Below are positions 63,908 through 64,000 of a stretch of DNA of 64,000 bases, in pieces. The stretch is from NCBI RefSeq assembly GCF_029227915.1, contig NC_079881.1, forward strand, positions 9,858,001-9,922,000. Reading direction: 5' to 3'. Each line of letters opens with the position of its first letter. Positions within the stretch are counted from its first letter, which is position 1. A program made the translations under genes and the position numbers. The notes beneath the pieces were generated by a model that made no database searches, was not told the origin of the DNA, and saw only the letters and a program-made list of their open reading frames with translations. This stretch comes from Hydractinia symbiolongicarpus. Taxonomy: Eukaryota; Cnidaria; Hydrozoa; Anthoathecata; Hydractiniidae.

Positions 63908-63979
63908 GGTTCCATGTTGTAATGGTTAGCACTCAGGTCTCTGAATCCTGCGATCCGAGTTCAAGTCTCGGTGGAACCT
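63908..63979 (+). tRNA. tRNA-Gln(CTG) U104
   Basis: G10T in the A box and T31-T39 mismatch. Shifted by the extra A shared with U34. The window ends 21 bp later. Confidence 0.72.
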
Positions 63980-64000
63980 GTGCCGGTATTTGTGCTTTGG

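Larger units (their letters stand above)
1..64000. repeat. Tandem array of ~617 bp four-tRNA units
   Basis: The same segment recurs without interruption across the window, at spacings of 615-618 bp. The one exception is a 431 bp unit near 18.2 kb. Each unit carries Val(+), Gln(+), Met(+) and Val(-). Spacers are nearly as conserved as the tRNA genes, so whole units are being homogenised rather than only the genes being selected. Both window edges fall inside units, so the array is longer than the window. Tandem tRNA arrays are known in several eukaryotes, for example the multi-tRNA repeat of Xenopus laevis and the arrays of Entamoeba, but I do not recognise this particular unit. Copy number and order could be affected by assembly of near-identical repeats. 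Confidence 0.98.

Noticed and set aside
1-64000. CRISPR-like array.
   Set aside because: Repeats are 617 bp whole units containing tRNAs with conserved spacers, not short repeats with unique spacers.
1-64000. tRNA-derived SINE or other retroelement array.
   Set aside because: There is no poly-A or simple tail, no target-site duplications and no reverse transcriptase. Four different intact tRNAs per unit in fixed order do not fit a SINE.
1-64000. Bacterial or phage tRNA cluster.
   Set aside because: No encoded CCA ends, animal-like tRNA bodies, and T-run terminators. No phage or bacterial genes are present.

Overview
The whole 64 kb window is one eukaryotic tRNA satellite: a head-to-tail array of about 104 copies of a 615-618 bp unit (modal 617 bp). 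Each unit holds four tRNA genes, and no protein-coding gene was found. Units are numbered U0 (partial, at the left edge) to U104 (partial, at the right edge). If S is the position of the GTG at tRNA position 26 of the plus-strand Val gene (S = 494 for U1), a standard unit has tRNA-Val on + at S-25..S+47, tRNA-Gln(CTG) on + at S+88..S+159, elongator tRNA-Met(CAT) on + at S+291..S+363, and a second tRNA-Val(CAC) on - at S+428..S+500. Single-base indels shift this by 1-2 bp and were followed unit by unit. I count 414 complete tRNA-like genes and three fragments.

Organism. The genes have eukaryotic A and B boxes, no encoded 3' CCA and no introns. Short T runs typical of RNA polymerase III terminators follow Met and minus-strand Val. 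The four bodies match animal tRNA-Val, tRNA-Gln-CTG and elongator tRNA-Met closely (compared from memory), so a metazoan nuclear genome is likely. I cannot name the species.

Unit logic. The two Val genes are back to back, with 5' ends facing across a 91 bp spacer. Val(+) and Gln(+) are only 40 bp apart with no T4 between them, so they could form one transcript ending at a T4 about 62 bp after Gln. Met ends in a perfect 14 bp palindrome carrying T4 on both strands. The 131 bp Gln-Met spacer holds two conserved stem-loops.

Variation. Most plus-strand Val genes have anticodon TAC (86). Others have AAC (12), TAG (3), CAC (1) or ATC (1). Gln has CTG (99), CCG (4) and ATG (1). Met has CAT (103) and CAC (1). 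Minus-strand Val has CAC (102) and TGC (1). Several of these would change the amino acid decoded. Shared marker mutations show higher-order duplications with blocks repeated at 2, 3, 6, 7, 8, 11, 18 and about 70 units, as expected of a satellite evolving by unequal crossing-over. One 186 bp deletion at 18.2 kb fused the two opposing Val genes.

In the tRNA entries, base positions use standard tRNA numbering, and 'A5-G68' style notes give the two opposed bases. Spacers not listed separately hold the same elements as the annotated examples in U12-U14.
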